Below are positions 35,389 to 44,538 of a stretch of DNA of 64,000 bases, piece after piece (position 1 is the first letter of the stretch; each line of letters opens with the position of its first letter). The notes beneath the pieces are model-generated. The model was not told the DNA's origin. It did not search any database and worked only from the letters and a program-made list of their open reading frames with translations. This DNA is from Pyrococcus sp. NA2 (GTDB taxonomy: Archaea > Methanobacteriota_B > Thermococci > Thermococcales > Thermococcaceae). The stretch lies in the NCBI RefSeq assembly GCF_000211475.1, contig NC_015474.1, forward strand, positions 1,302,001-1,366,000, read 5' to 3'. A program made the position numbers and the translations under genes.

Positions 35389-36113
35389 TAAGGATAATAT
35401 TCCTCGATATAGATAAGACCCTAATCCCCGAATACGATCCCGAGCCAGCCAAACCGATAATAGAGGAGCTTAAGAGAAGGGGTTTTGAGATAGTTTTTAA
35501 CTCGTCTAAGACCAGAGCTGAACAGGAATATTATAGGAGAGAACTTGGCATTGATTCTCCCTTCATATCTGAAAATGGGAGTGCAATCTTCATTCCAAAG
35601 GGGTACTTCCCCTTTGATATCAAGGGGAAAGAAACAAAGGATTACATAGTTATAGAACTAGGTGTGAGCGTTGATGTTATTAGGAGGGAGCTGAAGAGGC
35701 TTGAGAATTTCTATGGTCTAAAGTACTATGGCAATTCTAGTAAAGAGGAAATCGTTGAGTTTACGGGGATGCCGGAAGATCTCGTTCCATTGGCAATGGA
35801 AAGAGAGTACAGTGAGACCGTATTTAGATGGTCAAGGGAAAGTTGGAAGAGAAACATCGAAGAAAAGGGCTTTGCAGTCACCATGGGCAGTAGATTTTTC
35901 TCGGTTCATGGTAAGAGTGACAAGGGTAAGGCTGCTAAGTTGATAATAGATTTCTATAGGAGACTAGGTCCAGTTAGGAGTTATGCGGTTGGAGATAGCT
36001 ATAATGATTTTCCCATGTTTGATGTCGTTGATAATGCATTTATAATTGGGAACTTGAGGCATGAAAAAGCTCAAAATGTATCATCTATAGTTGAGGTTTT
36101 GGAGGTGATCTGA
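35385..36113 (+). CDS. mpgP: Mannosyl-3-phosphoglycerate phosphatase
   Basis: The 242-residue HAD-superfamily (Cof/MpgP type) phosphatase removes the phosphate from mannosyl-3-phosphoglycerate to give mannosylglycerate. Motif [14 protein letters not shown] supplies the catalytic Asp pair. Motif II is FNSSKTRAE and motif IV is [14 protein letters not shown]. It overlaps mpgS by 4 nt and the next gene by 1 nt, so stoichiometric expression is likely. Confidence 0.95.
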   Translation: MIRIIFLDIDKTLIPEYDPEPAKPIIEELKRRGFEIVFNSSKTRAEQEYYRRELGIDSPFISENGSAIFIPKGYFPFDIKGKETKDYIVIELGVSVDVIRRELKRLENFYGLKYYGNSSKEEIVEFTGMPEDLVPLAMEREYSETVFRWSRESWKRNIEEKGFAVTMGSRFFSVHGKSDKGKAAKLIIDFYRRLGPVRSYAVGDSYNDFPMFDVVDNAFIIGNLRHEKAQNVSSIVEVLEVI

Positions 36114-37507
36114 TGAAAACTTTGATCTTAGCAGGAGGCAAAGGAACAAGACTTTGGCCTTTAAGCAGAGAGGCCATGCCTAAACAATTCATAAAGGTAT
36201 TCTTCGAGAGGTCCTTATTCCAGAAGACTATCGAAAGAGCTCTTCTTTTCTCAAAGCCCAGGGAGATATTCATAGTGACGAACAAGGAATATAGGTTCAG
36301 AGTTTTGGATGATCTGAATGAGCTCGGCATAACTATCCCCGAGGAAAACATCCTGCTGGAGCCTGTGGGCAAGAATACTTTGCCCGCAATTTATTGGGGA
36401 TTAAAGGTCATTGAGGAGAATTATGGAGATTCTGTTGTAGCTGTTTTGCCAAGTGATCATGCAATAAAGGTGAACGAGAGCTACATAAATGCATTTAAGA
36501 GTGCAGAGAAGTTGGCTGAGAAGTACCTGGTAACATTTGGAATAAAACCCACGAGGCCTCACACGGGTTATGGTTACATAAAACCGGGGGAGAAGATAAG
36601 GGTCAATGGAAAGGTCATGGGCTATCTAGTTGATGAGTTTAAAGAAAAGCCAGATCTGGAGACCGCAAAGAAGTATGTGGAAAATGGCTATTACTGGAAC
36701 AGTGGAATGTTCATGTTCAGGGTTTCGGTGTTCATGGAAGAAGCCAAAAAGTATGCTCCTGAGATAGTTAGGGCATTTGAAGATGGAAAGAGCATAGAGG
36801 AAGTTTACGAGTTGGCACCTGAGATAAGCGTTGATTACGGGATATTGGAGAAAACTGAAAAAGCAGCTGTGGTTCCACTAAATACTTATTGGAACGATCT
36901 TGGGAGCTTTGACGCTTTATATGAGGCACTTGATAAGGACGAGAATGGGAATGCCGTTTACGTTTCAGGTTTCAAGGCCAAGTACATAAACGTTGATTCA
37001 AGGAACAATCTAATTTTAACCGAGAGGCTTACCGCAACCGTGGGGGTTGAGGATTTAATAATAGTTGACACGGGAGATGCTCTTCTCGTTGCAAAGAGGG
37101 GAGAAACCCAGAAGGTCAAGGAGATCTACAAGAGGCTTAGAGAGGAGAACGATGAGAGGGCCATAGTTCATAGAACAGCCTATAGACCTTGGGGAAGCTA
37201 TACCGTTCTAGAGGAGGGCGAGAGGTATAAGATAAAGAGAATTACCGTTTTGCCCGGGAAGAGGTTGAGCCTGCAGATCCATTATCATAGGAGTGAGCAC
37301 TGGGTCGTGGTTAGGGGAACGGCTAAGGTCATAGTTGGTGACAAGGAGTTCATCCTTAGGCCAGGTGAGAGCACGTTCATTCCAGCTGGAGTTCCTCATA
37401 GGCTCGAGAATCCAGGGAAAGTAATCCTTGAGGTAATAGAAACCCAGATAGGAGAGTATCTAGGAGAAGATGATATCGTTAGATTGGAAGATGATTACGG
37501 GAGGTGA
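36113..37507 (+). CDS. manC: Mannose-1-phosphate guanylyltransferase / mannose-6-phosphate isomerase
   Basis: The 464-residue bifunctional protein makes GDP-mannose for MpgS. The N-terminal nucleotidyltransferase domain starts LILAGGKGTRLWPLSREAMPKQF and includes VAVLPSDHAI. The C-terminal cupin domain (from ~residue 350: RPWGSYTVLEEGERYKIKRI, LSLQIHYHRSEHWVVV) carries type II phosphomannose isomerase residues. It shares one base with mpgP upstream; the next gene begins 4 nt after its stop. Position in the operon supplies substrate for mannosylglycerate synthesis. Confidence 0.94.
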   Translation: MKTLILAGGKGTRLWPLSREAMPKQFIKVFFERSLFQKTIERALLFSKPREIFIVTNKEYRFRVLDDLNELGITIPEENILLEPVGKNTLPAIYWGLKVIEENYGDSVVAVLPSDHAIKVNESYINAFKSAEKLAEKYLVTFGIKPTRPHTGYGYIKPGEKIRVNGKVMGYLVDEFKEKPDLETAKKYVENGYYWNSGMFMFRVSVFMEEAKKYAPEIVRAFEDGKSIEEVYELAPEISVDYGILEKTEKAAVVPLNTYWNDLGSFDALYEALDKDENGNAVYVSGFKAKYINVDSRNNLILTERLTATVGVEDLIIVDTGDALLVAKRGETQKVKEIYKRLREENDERAIVHRTAYRPWGSYTVLEEGERYKIKRITVLPGKRLSLQIHYHRSEHWVVVRGTAKVIVGDKEFILRPGESTFIPAGVPHRLENPGKVILEVIETQIGEYLGEDDIVRLEDDYGR

Positions 37508-37511
37508 GAGC

Positions 37512-38882
37512 GTGGGCAAGCTATTTGGTACTTTCGGAGTCCGTGGAATTGCCAATGAAAAAATAACACCTGAATTTGCCCTAAAAATAGGGATGGCGTT
37601 TGGGACAATGTTGAAGAGGGAGGGAAGGAAGAAGCCTCTTGTCGTCGTTGGTAGGGACACGAGAGTTAGTGGGGAGATGCTGAAGAGTGCTCTAATAAGT
37701 GGCCTCCTAAGTGTTGGTTGTGATGTAATCGATGTTGGCATAGCACCGACTCCGGCAATTCAGTGGGCAACAAAGCACTTTAATGCTGATGGAGGCGCTG
37801 TAATAACCGCTAGCCACAATCCTCCTGAGTACAATGGAATAAAGTTGCTTGAGCCCAATGGAATGGGACTAAAGAAGGAGAGAGAAGCTATAGTTGAGGA
37901 ACTCTTCTTCAATGAAGACTTCGACAGGGCAAGATGGGATGAGATTGGAGAAGTTAGGGAGGAGGATATAATAAAGCCGTATATAGAGGCGATAAAAAGC
38001 AAGGTTGATGTGGAGGTCATAAAGAAGAGGAGACCCTTCGTCGTTGTTGACACATCCAATGGCGCTGGTAGCTTAACTTTACCATACCTTTTAAGGGAGC
38101 TTGGTTGTAGGGTTGTAAGCGTTAACGCACATCCGGATGGCCACTTCCCGGCAAGAGATCCTGAACCAAGTGAAGAGAACCTTAAGGGTCTTATGGAGAT
38201 AGTTAAAGCCCTAGGAGCAGACTTCGGAGTTGCCCAAGATGGAGATGCCGACAGAGCTGTATTCATAGATGAAAATGGAAGGTTCATCCAGGGAGATAAA
38301 ACCTTTGCCTTGGTTGCAGACGCTGTTCTCAAGGAAAAGGGAGGAGGACTACTTGTAACTACTGTTGCAACATCAAATCTACTTGACGATATAGCTAGAA
38401 GGAACAACGCTAGAATAATGAGGACGAAGGTCGGAGACTTGGTGGTTGCAAGGGCCCTGCTCGAACATAGCGGAACAATTGGCGGAGAGGAAAACGGTGG
38501 AGTTATATTTCCAGATCATGTCCTCGGAAGAGATGGCGCAATGACCATCGCGAAGGTAGTTGAGATATTTGCCAAAAGCGGAAAGAAGTTCAGTGAGCTT
38601 ATAGATGAGCTTCCAAAGTATTATCAGATAAAGACAAAGAGGGAAGTAGAGGGGGACAGGTATGCCATAGTTAACAGGGTCGCGGAGATAGCCAGGAAAA
38701 AAGGCTACAAAGTTGACACGACGGATGGGGCCAAGATAATATTTGAAGATGGCTGGGTTCTTGTTAGGGCAAGTGGAACTGAACCAATAATTAGAATATT
38801 CAGTGAGGGTAAAAGTGAGGAGAAGGCTAGGGAGTACTTGAACTTAGGTCTTAGCCTACTGGGGGAGGCCCTTGATAGCTGA
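37512..38882 (+). CDS. manB: Phosphomannomutase/phosphoglucomutase
   Basis: The 456-residue alpha-D-phosphohexomutase interconverts mannose-6- and mannose-1-phosphate. The phosphoserine loop TASHNPPEYNG (near residue 100), the metal loop QDGDADRAVF (~235), the sugar-binding GGEENGG (~320) and phosphate-binding RASGTEP (~410) are all intact. The frame extends to 37470, but GGAGGTGA (37500-37507) precedes GTG 37512, and the resulting MGKLFGTFGVRG start matches homologues. It completes the four-gene mannosylglycerate operon. Its 3' end overlaps a convergent regulator gene by 32 nt. Confidence 0.94.
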   Translation: MGKLFGTFGVRGIANEKITPEFALKIGMAFGTMLKREGRKKPLVVVGRDTRVSGEMLKSALISGLLSVGCDVIDVGIAPTPAIQWATKHFNADGGAVITASHNPPEYNGIKLLEPNGMGLKKEREAIVEELFFNEDFDRARWDEIGEVREEDIIKPYIEAIKSKVDVEVIKKRRPFVVVDTSNGAGSLTLPYLLRELGCRVVSVNAHPDGHFPARDPEPSEENLKGLMEIVKALGADFGVAQDGDADRAVFIDENGRFIQGDKTFALVADAVLKEKGGGLLVTTVATSNLLDDIARRNNARIMRTKVGDLVVARALLEHSGTIGGEENGGVIFPDHVLGRDGAMTIAKVVEIFAKSGKKFSELIDELPKYYQIKTKREVEGDRYAIVNRVAEIARKKGYKVDTTDGAKIIFEDGWVLVRASGTEPIIRIFSEGKSEEKAREYLNLGLSLLGEALDS

Positions 38883-39177
38883 TTCTCTCTATTATCTCCT
38901 TCAGGGTTCTTAAGAACTTCATTGTCTCCCTGGAGCCCTTCTCCGTTATCTCAATCATCGTCCTAGGCCTGTCGGCTATTACTTTGTACACCTTCACAAA
39001 TCCCTCCCTCTGGAGGGCTCTTAAATGGGAATCTAAGTTTCCTGGAGTTAAGTCTAGGACTCTTTGAATTTCTGAAAATAGGGCTCTTCTTCTAGGTAAA
39101 AGGAATATCATTATTCCCAACCTCACTGGACTTCCCAAAATGTGAGATTTCATCAATGTCCTCAGCTCTTCCTCCAA
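38851..39177 (-). CDS. ArsR/MarR-like winged-helix regulator
   Basis: The 108-residue protein is a winged helix of the HTH_34/ArsR type. LGSPVRLGIMIFLLPRRRALFSEIQRVLDLTPGNLDSHLRALQREGFVKVYKVI is followed by a short dimerisation helix. It starts at TTG 39177 immediately after the stop of the membrane-protein gene, which is the usual two-gene arrangement of such regulators with a polytopic partner. An internal ATG (39153) is an alternative. It overlaps the end of manB convergently. Target unknown; autoregulation of the pair is plausible. Confidence 0.8.
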   Translation of the reverse strand: MEEELRTLMKSHILGSPVRLGIMIFLLPRRRALFSEIQRVLDLTPGNLDSHLRALQREGFVKVYKVIADRPRTMIEITEKGSRETMKFLRTLKEIIERISYQGPPPVG

Positions 39178-39684
39178 TCATATCACCTTGAATGCCTTGT
39201 AGAGATTAAAGGTTGCCACAGCTGAGTAAGTCACTACCACCATGTAGCTTGCAAACGTCCAATTCGGTTTGAGAAACACTAGGATCAGCAGTAGGGGGAT
39301 CAACATGCTCTCCTCTCTGAATGATATTGCCATACCTATGTGGCCGGAAATTATCATACTTGCAAGTCCCCTAGGATCTCCAAGTATCCCATATAAGATT
39401 CCGCCAACTATCCAGCCAACTATCCAAGCGTAACCCTCCTTGTTTTCTCCTTCTACTGTAGGGATGTACTTCCTGTAGACGTAGAATACAAGAATGAATA
39501 TTGCCATTATGGATGCGAGCCAGTAATAACCAAGGTAATCTGGCTTGAATAGGGTTATCAGTAAACTTCCTCCAACTGCAAGGGTCCATGCGGAATATAT
39601 TAATGCTGTGTATATGTGAAATGTAGCGATGAGCTTTGCCTCAACCCTCTCAAGCACATCTTTCAGTTCTCTAACCTCCTCCAT
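39178..39684 (-). CDS. Membrane protein paired with winged-helix regulator
   Basis: The 168-residue protein has an N-terminal amphipathic helix (MEEVRELKDVLERVEAKL) and about five hydrophobic spans. Its stop codon abuts the TTG start of the winged-helix gene. Pairs like this recur in Thermococcales genomes, but I know of no characterised example. It may be a membrane sensor or sequestering partner for the regulator. GGAGG-type sequence is weak before the ATG; the promoter probably lies in 39685-39790, shared with the divergent helicase gene. Confidence 0.6.
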   Translation of the reverse strand: MEEVRELKDVLERVEAKLIATFHIYTALIYSAWTLAVGGSLLITLFKPDYLGYYWLASIMAIFILVFYVYRKYIPTVEGENKEGYAWIVGWIVGGILYGILGDPRGLASMIISGHIGMAISFREESMLIPLLLILVFLKPNWTFASYMVVVTYSAVATFNLYKAFKVI

Positions 39685-39790
39685 AGGATCACCAATTTCA
39701 ATATAGTGGCCAAGGAGTAAATATAAGTGGATTAAATTCTGAAATTCAGAGTACCTTAACTTTATTAATTAACTTTCAAAGCTGAAGGCG

Positions 39791-41758
39791 ATGAGCATTA
39801 TAAGTTTCATCAATAGGCTTAAGGAACTTGTTGAAATTGAGAGAGAAGCTGAAATAGAGGCGATGAGGTTAGAAATGAAGAGGCTTAGCGGAATAGAGAG
39901 GGAGAGGGTTGGAAGGGCTATCCTCAATCTCAACGGTAAGATAATTGGAGAAGAATTAGGATACTTCCTGGTAAAGTATGGAAGGGAAAGGGAGATTAAG
40001 ACCGAGATAAGCGTTGGGGATTTAGTTGTTATAAGCAGAAGGGATCCCCTTAAGAGTGATCTAGTTGGCACGGTTGTTGAGAAGGGTAAGAGGTTCATAG
40101 TTGTTGCCTTGGAAACCGTTCCAGAGTGGGCCCTTAGAGGCGTTAGGATAGACCTCTATGCCAATGATATAACGTTTAAGAGATGGCTGGAAAACCTGGA
40201 TAGAGTTAAGAAGGCTGGAAAGAGGGCGTTGGAGTTTTACCTGGGAATGGAGGAGCCCTCAAGGAGTGAAGAAGTCAAGTTCGAGCCCTTCGATAAGAAC
40301 TTAAATCCGAGCCAAAGAAGGGCCATAGGAAAAGCCCTTGGTAGTGATGACTTCTTCTTGATCCATGGGCCCTTTGGAACTGGAAAGACAAGAACGTTAG
40401 TTGAGCTAATAAGACAAGAGGTGAAAAGAGGGAATAAAGTTCTCGCAACTGCAGAAAGCAACGTGGCTGTGGATAACCTAGTCGAAAGATTGGTAGATGG
40501 TGGGTTGAAGATAGTCAGAGTTGGGCATCCAAGTAGAGTTTCCAGGCACCTGCATGAAACGACGTTGGCTTATCAAATAACAAAACATGAGCTTTATGGC
40601 GAACTGAGAGAGCTCCGAGTGATAGGGCAGAGCCTTGCTGAGAAAAGGGATACATATACAAAGCCATTACCTAAGTATAGGAGAGGTTTAAGTGATTCTG
40701 AGATATTGAGGTTAGCTGAAAGAGGTAGAGGAGCCAGGGGACTCTCAGCTAGGTTAATAAGGGAGATGGCAGAATGGATAAAGCTGAATAGGCAGGTTCA
40801 AAAAGCCTTTGAAGATGCCAGGAAACTTGAGGAAAGGATCGCCAGGGAAATTATAAGAGAGGCTGATGTGGTTCTAACTACGAATTCATCGGCAGCACTT
40901 GAAGTTGTTGATGCAGGAGATTATGATGTTGCGATAATAGATGAGGCAACCCAAGCAACAATACCAAGCATATTGATTCCACTGAATAAGGTGGAGAGAT
41001 TCATCTTAGCCGGTGATCATAAGCAATTACCCCCAACGATACTAAGCCTTGAGGCCCAGGAACTTTCAAGGACTCTCTTTGAAGGTCTAATAGAGAGGTA
41101 TCCCTGGAAGAGCGAAATGTTAACCGTTCAGTACAGAATGAACGAGAGGATAATGGAGTTTCCGAGCAAGGAATTCTATGGAGGGAGGATAGCTGCGGAT
41201 GAGAGCGTTAAGGACATAACTTTGAGAGATCTAGGCATTTTAGTTGATTCTAGTGATATGTGGGCCGAGATATTGAAACCCGAGAATGTCCTGGTGTTCA
41301 TAGATACCTCGAAAGCGGAGAACAAGTGGGAGAGACAGAGAAGGGGTAGCGAGAGCAGGGAAAATCCGCTTGAGGCAAAGATAGTTAGTGAAATCGTGGA
41401 GAGACTATTGAGAATTGGCGTTAAGAAGGAGTGGATAGGCATTATAACTCCTTATGACGATCAAAGGGATCTCATAAGTTTAAACGTTCCTGAAGATGTT
41501 GAGGTGAAGACTGTTGATGGTTACCAGGGAAGAGAGAAGGAAGTGATAATTCTCTCTTTCGTTAGATCTAATAAAGCGGGAGAAATAGGATTCCTCAAAG
41601 ATTTGAGAAGGCTCAATGTTTCTCTAACTAGGGCAAGAAGAAAGCTGATAATCGTTGGCGATTCATCAACTCTCAGTTCTCATGAAACGTATAGGAGGTT
41701 AATCGAATTCATTAAAGAGAAAGGGCTCTTTGTTGATGTGTTGAAATTGTTACCGTAA
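39791..41758 (+). CDS. Upf1/IGHMBP2-like superfamily 1 DNA/RNA helicase
   Basis: The 655-residue SF1B helicase has a beta-barrel 1B insertion and all core motifs. These are Q/I HGPFGTGKTRTLVELI (~residue 195), Ia ATAESNVAVDNLVERL, II VAIIDEATQATIPS, III ILAGDHKQLPPTI, IV TVQYRMNERIMEFPS, V TVDGYQGREKEVIILSFVRSN and VI LNVSLTRARRKLIIVG. This is the archaeal Hcs1/UPF1-like branch, probably acting in RNA or replication-linked processing. The gene is monocistronic, divergent from the regulator/membrane pair. Confidence 0.9.
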   Translation: MSIISFINRLKELVEIEREAEIEAMRLEMKRLSGIERERVGRAILNLNGKIIGEELGYFLVKYGREREIKTEISVGDLVVISRRDPLKSDLVGTVVEKGKRFIVVALETVPEWALRGVRIDLYANDITFKRWLENLDRVKKAGKRALEFYLGMEEPSRSEEVKFEPFDKNLNPSQRRAIGKALGSDDFFLIHGPFGTGKTRTLVELIRQEVKRGNKVLATAESNVAVDNLVERLVDGGLKIVRVGHPSRVSRHLHETTLAYQITKHELYGELRELRVIGQSLAEKRDTYTKPLPKYRRGLSDSEILRLAERGRGARGLSARLIREMAEWIKLNRQVQKAFEDARKLEERIAREIIREADVVLTTNSSAALEVVDAGDYDVAIIDEATQATIPSILIPLNKVERFILAGDHKQLPPTILSLEAQELSRTLFEGLIERYPWKSEMLTVQYRMNERIMEFPSKEFYGGRIAADESVKDITLRDLGILVDSSDMWAEILKPENVLVFIDTSKAENKWERQRRGSESRENPLEAKIVSEIVERLLRIGVKKEWIGIITPYDDQRDLISLNVPEDVEVKTVDGYQGREKEVIILSFVRSNKAGEIGFLKDLRRLNVSLTRARRKLIIVGDSSTLSSHETYRRLIEFIKEKGLFVDVLKLLP

Positions 41759-41801
41759 ACGTTTTCAAGCATATGTCGATAACAACACCGGTGATTGTCG
41801 A

Positions 41802-43193
41802 ATGGTTCAAATCATAGACACCACCTTTAGGGATGCTCATCAATCACTTCTTGCAACTAGGCTTAGAACTGAGGACATGTTGAAAATTGCAAGGGTCATG
41901 GATGAAATAGGGTTTTACTCCATGGAAGTTTGGGGCGGGGCAACGTTCGATGTGTGTATAAGGTACCTGGGTGAGGATCCCTGGGAACGACTTAGACTTC
42001 TAAGGGAAGAGATAAGAAGGACAAAACTTCAGATGTTACTCAGGGGAAAGAACCTCGTAGGATATAGGCATTATCCAGAGGATGTTGTGAGGAAATTCAT
42101 TGAAAAAGCATTTGAAAATGGAATAGATATCTTCAGAATATTTGATGCCCTTAACGATATTGAGAACATGGAGGTTGCCATACGCTCAGCTAAGGCAGTG
42201 GGAGCAGAAGTTCAGGGGGTCATAGTGTACACCACAGGTCCAATGTTCACCCTCGAGTATTACTTGAGCAAGGCGGAAGAGTTGATGAGTCGGGATGTTG
42301 ATGTGATAACTATAAAGGATATGGCTGGTTTGTTGGATCCCTATACTGCCTATGAACTTGTTAGAGAAATAAAAAGGGAATATGGAATTCCAGTGAACGT
42401 TCATACTCACTCAACAACGGGAATGGCAGTTGCAACTTATCTAAAGGCAGTTGAAGGTGGTGCAGACTTTATAGATACCTCAATAAGCCCTCTGGCTTTT
42501 GGCACCGCTCAGCCTGGAATACAGACGGTTCAATATGTTCTCAAGCTTAACTTAAAATCCGAGAAAATTAAGGAGGTCTCTGAATACTTAGAGAAATTGC
42601 TAGATGGAAAATATAATATCGACAAGAAGGTGATAGCCGTTAATCCCTACGTTCTAGAATATCAGGTTCCTGGAGGAATGCTTTCGAATTTAATAGCTCA
42701 ACTCAAGGAAATGAGAGCCCTTCACAGGTTAAAAGATGTTTTGAGAGAGATACCTAGAGTTAGGGAAGATCTAGGGTGGCCTCCGCTTGTAACCCCTATG
42801 AGCCAAATAGTTGGAACACAAGCATTGCTAAATGTTCTCTTTGGAAGGTACAAAAGATTGACGAGGGAAGTTAAGGCCTACATAAAAGGAAAGTATGGAA
42901 AACCTCCAGGGAGAATAAATCCAAAACTAGTTGAAATGGTGAGAGATTTTGAGGTTGATGATGACTCCTTGACATTTGAAGAAGCAAGAAGAAAACTAAT
43001 TGAGATGGGTTTCCTAAAGGAAGCCCAAAAGGACGAGAACGTTCTTACTTATGCCCTGTTTCCTCAGATTGCAAAAGAATTCTTTGAAGGAAAAGTTAGG
43101 GAGGATTCTAGACGGAAAGTGTTTAAGAAACTCAAATTATTGATAAATGGAGTGGAGTATGAGGTAGGTATCCTGAGCGATGATGTAGATTAG
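41802..43193 (+). CDS. Pyruvate/oxaloacetate carboxyltransferase (PycB/OadA-like), no biotin domain
   Basis: The 463-residue TIM-barrel protein has the HMGL-like carboxyltransferase signature IIDTTFRDAHQSLLATR, metal-binding VNVHTHSTTGMA and the PYC-OADA C-terminal conserved domain. It lacks the biotinyl AMKM domain, so a separate biotin carrier is required. In archaea such proteins are subunits of pyruvate carboxylase or of Na+-pumping decarboxylases; no partner gene is in this window. GGTGAT precedes ATG 41802. Its last codons overlap a C/D box RNA gene on the same strand. Confidence 0.85.
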   Translation: MVQIIDTTFRDAHQSLLATRLRTEDMLKIARVMDEIGFYSMEVWGGATFDVCIRYLGEDPWERLRLLREEIRRTKLQMLLRGKNLVGYRHYPEDVVRKFIEKAFENGIDIFRIFDALNDIENMEVAIRSAKAVGAEVQGVIVYTTGPMFTLEYYLSKAEELMSRDVDVITIKDMAGLLDPYTAYELVREIKREYGIPVNVHTHSTTGMAVATYLKAVEGGADFIDTSISPLAFGTAQPGIQTVQYVLKLNLKSEKIKEVSEYLEKLLDGKYNIDKKVIAVNPYVLEYQVPGGMLSNLIAQLKEMRALHRLKDVLREIPRVREDLGWPPLVTPMSQIVGTQALLNVLFGRYKRLTREVKAYIKGKYGKPPGRINPKLVEMVRDFEVDDDSLTFEEARRKLIEMGFLKEAQKDENVLTYALFPQIAKEFFEGKVREDSRRKVFKKLKLLINGVEYEVGILSDDVD

Positions 43194-43234
43194 CCCCGAC
43201 TGAGTTGTGATGAGGCTGGCCCATCGCTGAGCTG
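43174..43234 (+). ncRNA. C/D box sRNA overlapping the pycB-like stop codon, candidate
   Basis: The sequence has box C ATGATGT (43180-43186, last base off consensus), a 13-nt guide (43187-43199) and box D' CTGA (43200-43203). A GTT spacer is followed by a perfect box C' GTGATGA (43207-43213), a 13-nt guide (43214-43226) and box D CTGA (43227-43230). Flanking AGC (43176-43178) and GCT (43231-43233) can form the terminal stem. Predicted targets contain UCGGGGCUAAUCU (D' guide) and CGAUGGGCCAG (D guide). The 5' third lies within the last codons of the carboxyltransferase gene, which has precedent for archaeal guide RNAs. Confidence 0.75.
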
Positions 43235-43312
43235 ATGTTCTTATATTTATTTGATTTGATGTTCATCAAATTTGGCTCAAGGAGTTCATTCAAGAGTTTT
43301 GATAAATCTTTT

Positions 43313-44391
43313 TTACTCACCAAGAAGCCGTTTCCACAGCGGGACTACTTTCACGCTCATCTCACCTTCCCTAAGCCTCTTGTATGAGGTACTCAATTCC
43401 AGAGCGTCCCTTAACCACAAAGTCAACTTTTCCTCTTTCCTTCCAGTAATAAAGGGCATAGCCTCTCCTAACTAATTCTACAGTGACAGTATTCTCCATT
43501 CTCCTCCCAAAATCGGAGAAATTGGAGTTTGGGGATTCGATAAAGGCAGGATCAATAACATAGGCCTTTCTTGGAGACTCGAGAGTTTCTTTAAGCTTGT
43601 AGGAGAACCTCCTTGCCGTGACTATCAGGTAGGCCTCCTCAAGGTAGTCAATTCAGCGTGTGGACGCTTCCCACCTTGAAGAGTTTTTGAGCTAGTATAG
43701 GTGAATTCTCAGGGCAAAGTTTGAGATAAGATAGAGGGCCAACTCGTATAGAGTGTAGCGATGTTTTTTCCTCCTCACGATGTCCCTTAGGACTATGCTG
43801 TCGAAGAGCATTCTCCCATAGTCCCTCGCATCGTAGCCCTTAACAACGACCTCAGGGAAGCTGGAGGTATTCGGTAAGGTGGGAGAGGAGCTTTTCCTCT
43901 TTCATCGGAAGCTCGGGCTTTTCCTTAAAGTTTCCCCCCAGAAACTCTCTAAATGAGAAGGGGAACACTTTAACATCGAAATATCTCCCGGTAAGGTGGG
44001 TTGCTAGCTCACTGCCGAGAAGTCTGGAGTTAAACCCGTTATCACGACGTTGTAGCCCAACCGTTGGGCCTTGAAACTATGAGCTCCCACTTTGGGAGAT
44101 TCTGCACCTCATCGAGGAAAACCACCTTAAAGCCCCCATAGACCTCATGGAGAATCTTTAAGAGTTCATCGAAATCGGAAACTTCCGCTAGAACTTCGTC
44201 GTCGAAAGTTCGCATAGCCAAAATTTTCCTTAATGACTCTCACCGCGAGAAAGCTCTTTCCAGCTTTCCTTGGTCCACTGATGACCTTTATAAGGTCTGT
44301 TTTCATGCCTATTCTCGGCGTCTCTTCTAACCTACAGCCCTTTCCTCATTCTTTCAAGTTCGTACCTCTGGGAGAGCACCCTTTCTCTCAT
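43313..44391 (-). pseudogene. Decayed AAA ATPase (AAA_14/DUF4143 type)
   Basis: Reading the minus strand across several frames reconstructs a typical archaeal AAA ATPase. The start is MRERVLSQRYELERMRKGL, followed by the Walker A segment VISGPRKAGKSFLAVRV, Walker B FKVVFLDEVQNLPKWE, and YNVVITG. Then come SELATHLTGRYFDVKVFPFSF, RDYGRMLFDSIVLRDIVRRKK, YVIDPAFIESPNSNFSDFG, and the C-terminal nuclease-like GYALYYWKERGKVDFVVKG, ending VPLWKRLLGE and a stop at 43313-43315. At least four frameshifts or stops break it. These ATPases are frequent in mobile or toxin-like gene sets of Thermococcales. The gene is non-functional as it stands. Confidence 0.8.
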
Positions 44392-44456
44392 CCTACATAT
44401 CCACATAATGCATAATGTTTTAAGTGCATGCAACACTTACCTTTTTCTTTTGAAAG

Positions 44457-44476
44457 CCTCGCCCTTTAGGGTGGGG
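44457..44476 (+). mobile_element. Possible IS200/IS605-type right-end hairpin (relic)
   Basis: CCTCGCCC-TTTA-GGGTGGGG forms an 8-bp stem with two G:T wobbles and a TTTA loop, preceded by GAAAG. The form resembles the GC hairpin at the 3' end of archaeal TnpB genes and their guide RNA. No transposase reading frame remains next to it. It may instead be part of an unrelated RNA or terminator. Offered as a weak call. Confidence 0.3.
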
Positions 44477-44514
44477 ACAAACAACAGTCCAACAGTCTTT
44501 AAACCATTGAAATC

Positions 44515-44523
44515 CTTTTAAAC
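44515..44523 (+). promoter_or_regulatory. TATA-like box for the structured RNA
   Basis: CTTTTAAAC lies about 22-30 nt upstream of the first base of the GC-rich RNA (44539). This is the spacing expected for an archaeal TATA box, and it is preceded by purine-containing sequence suitable for a BRE. A second TTTAAACC box sits at about 44498-44505. Confidence 0.45.
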
Positions 44524-44538
44524 TTTGGAGCGTAATAA

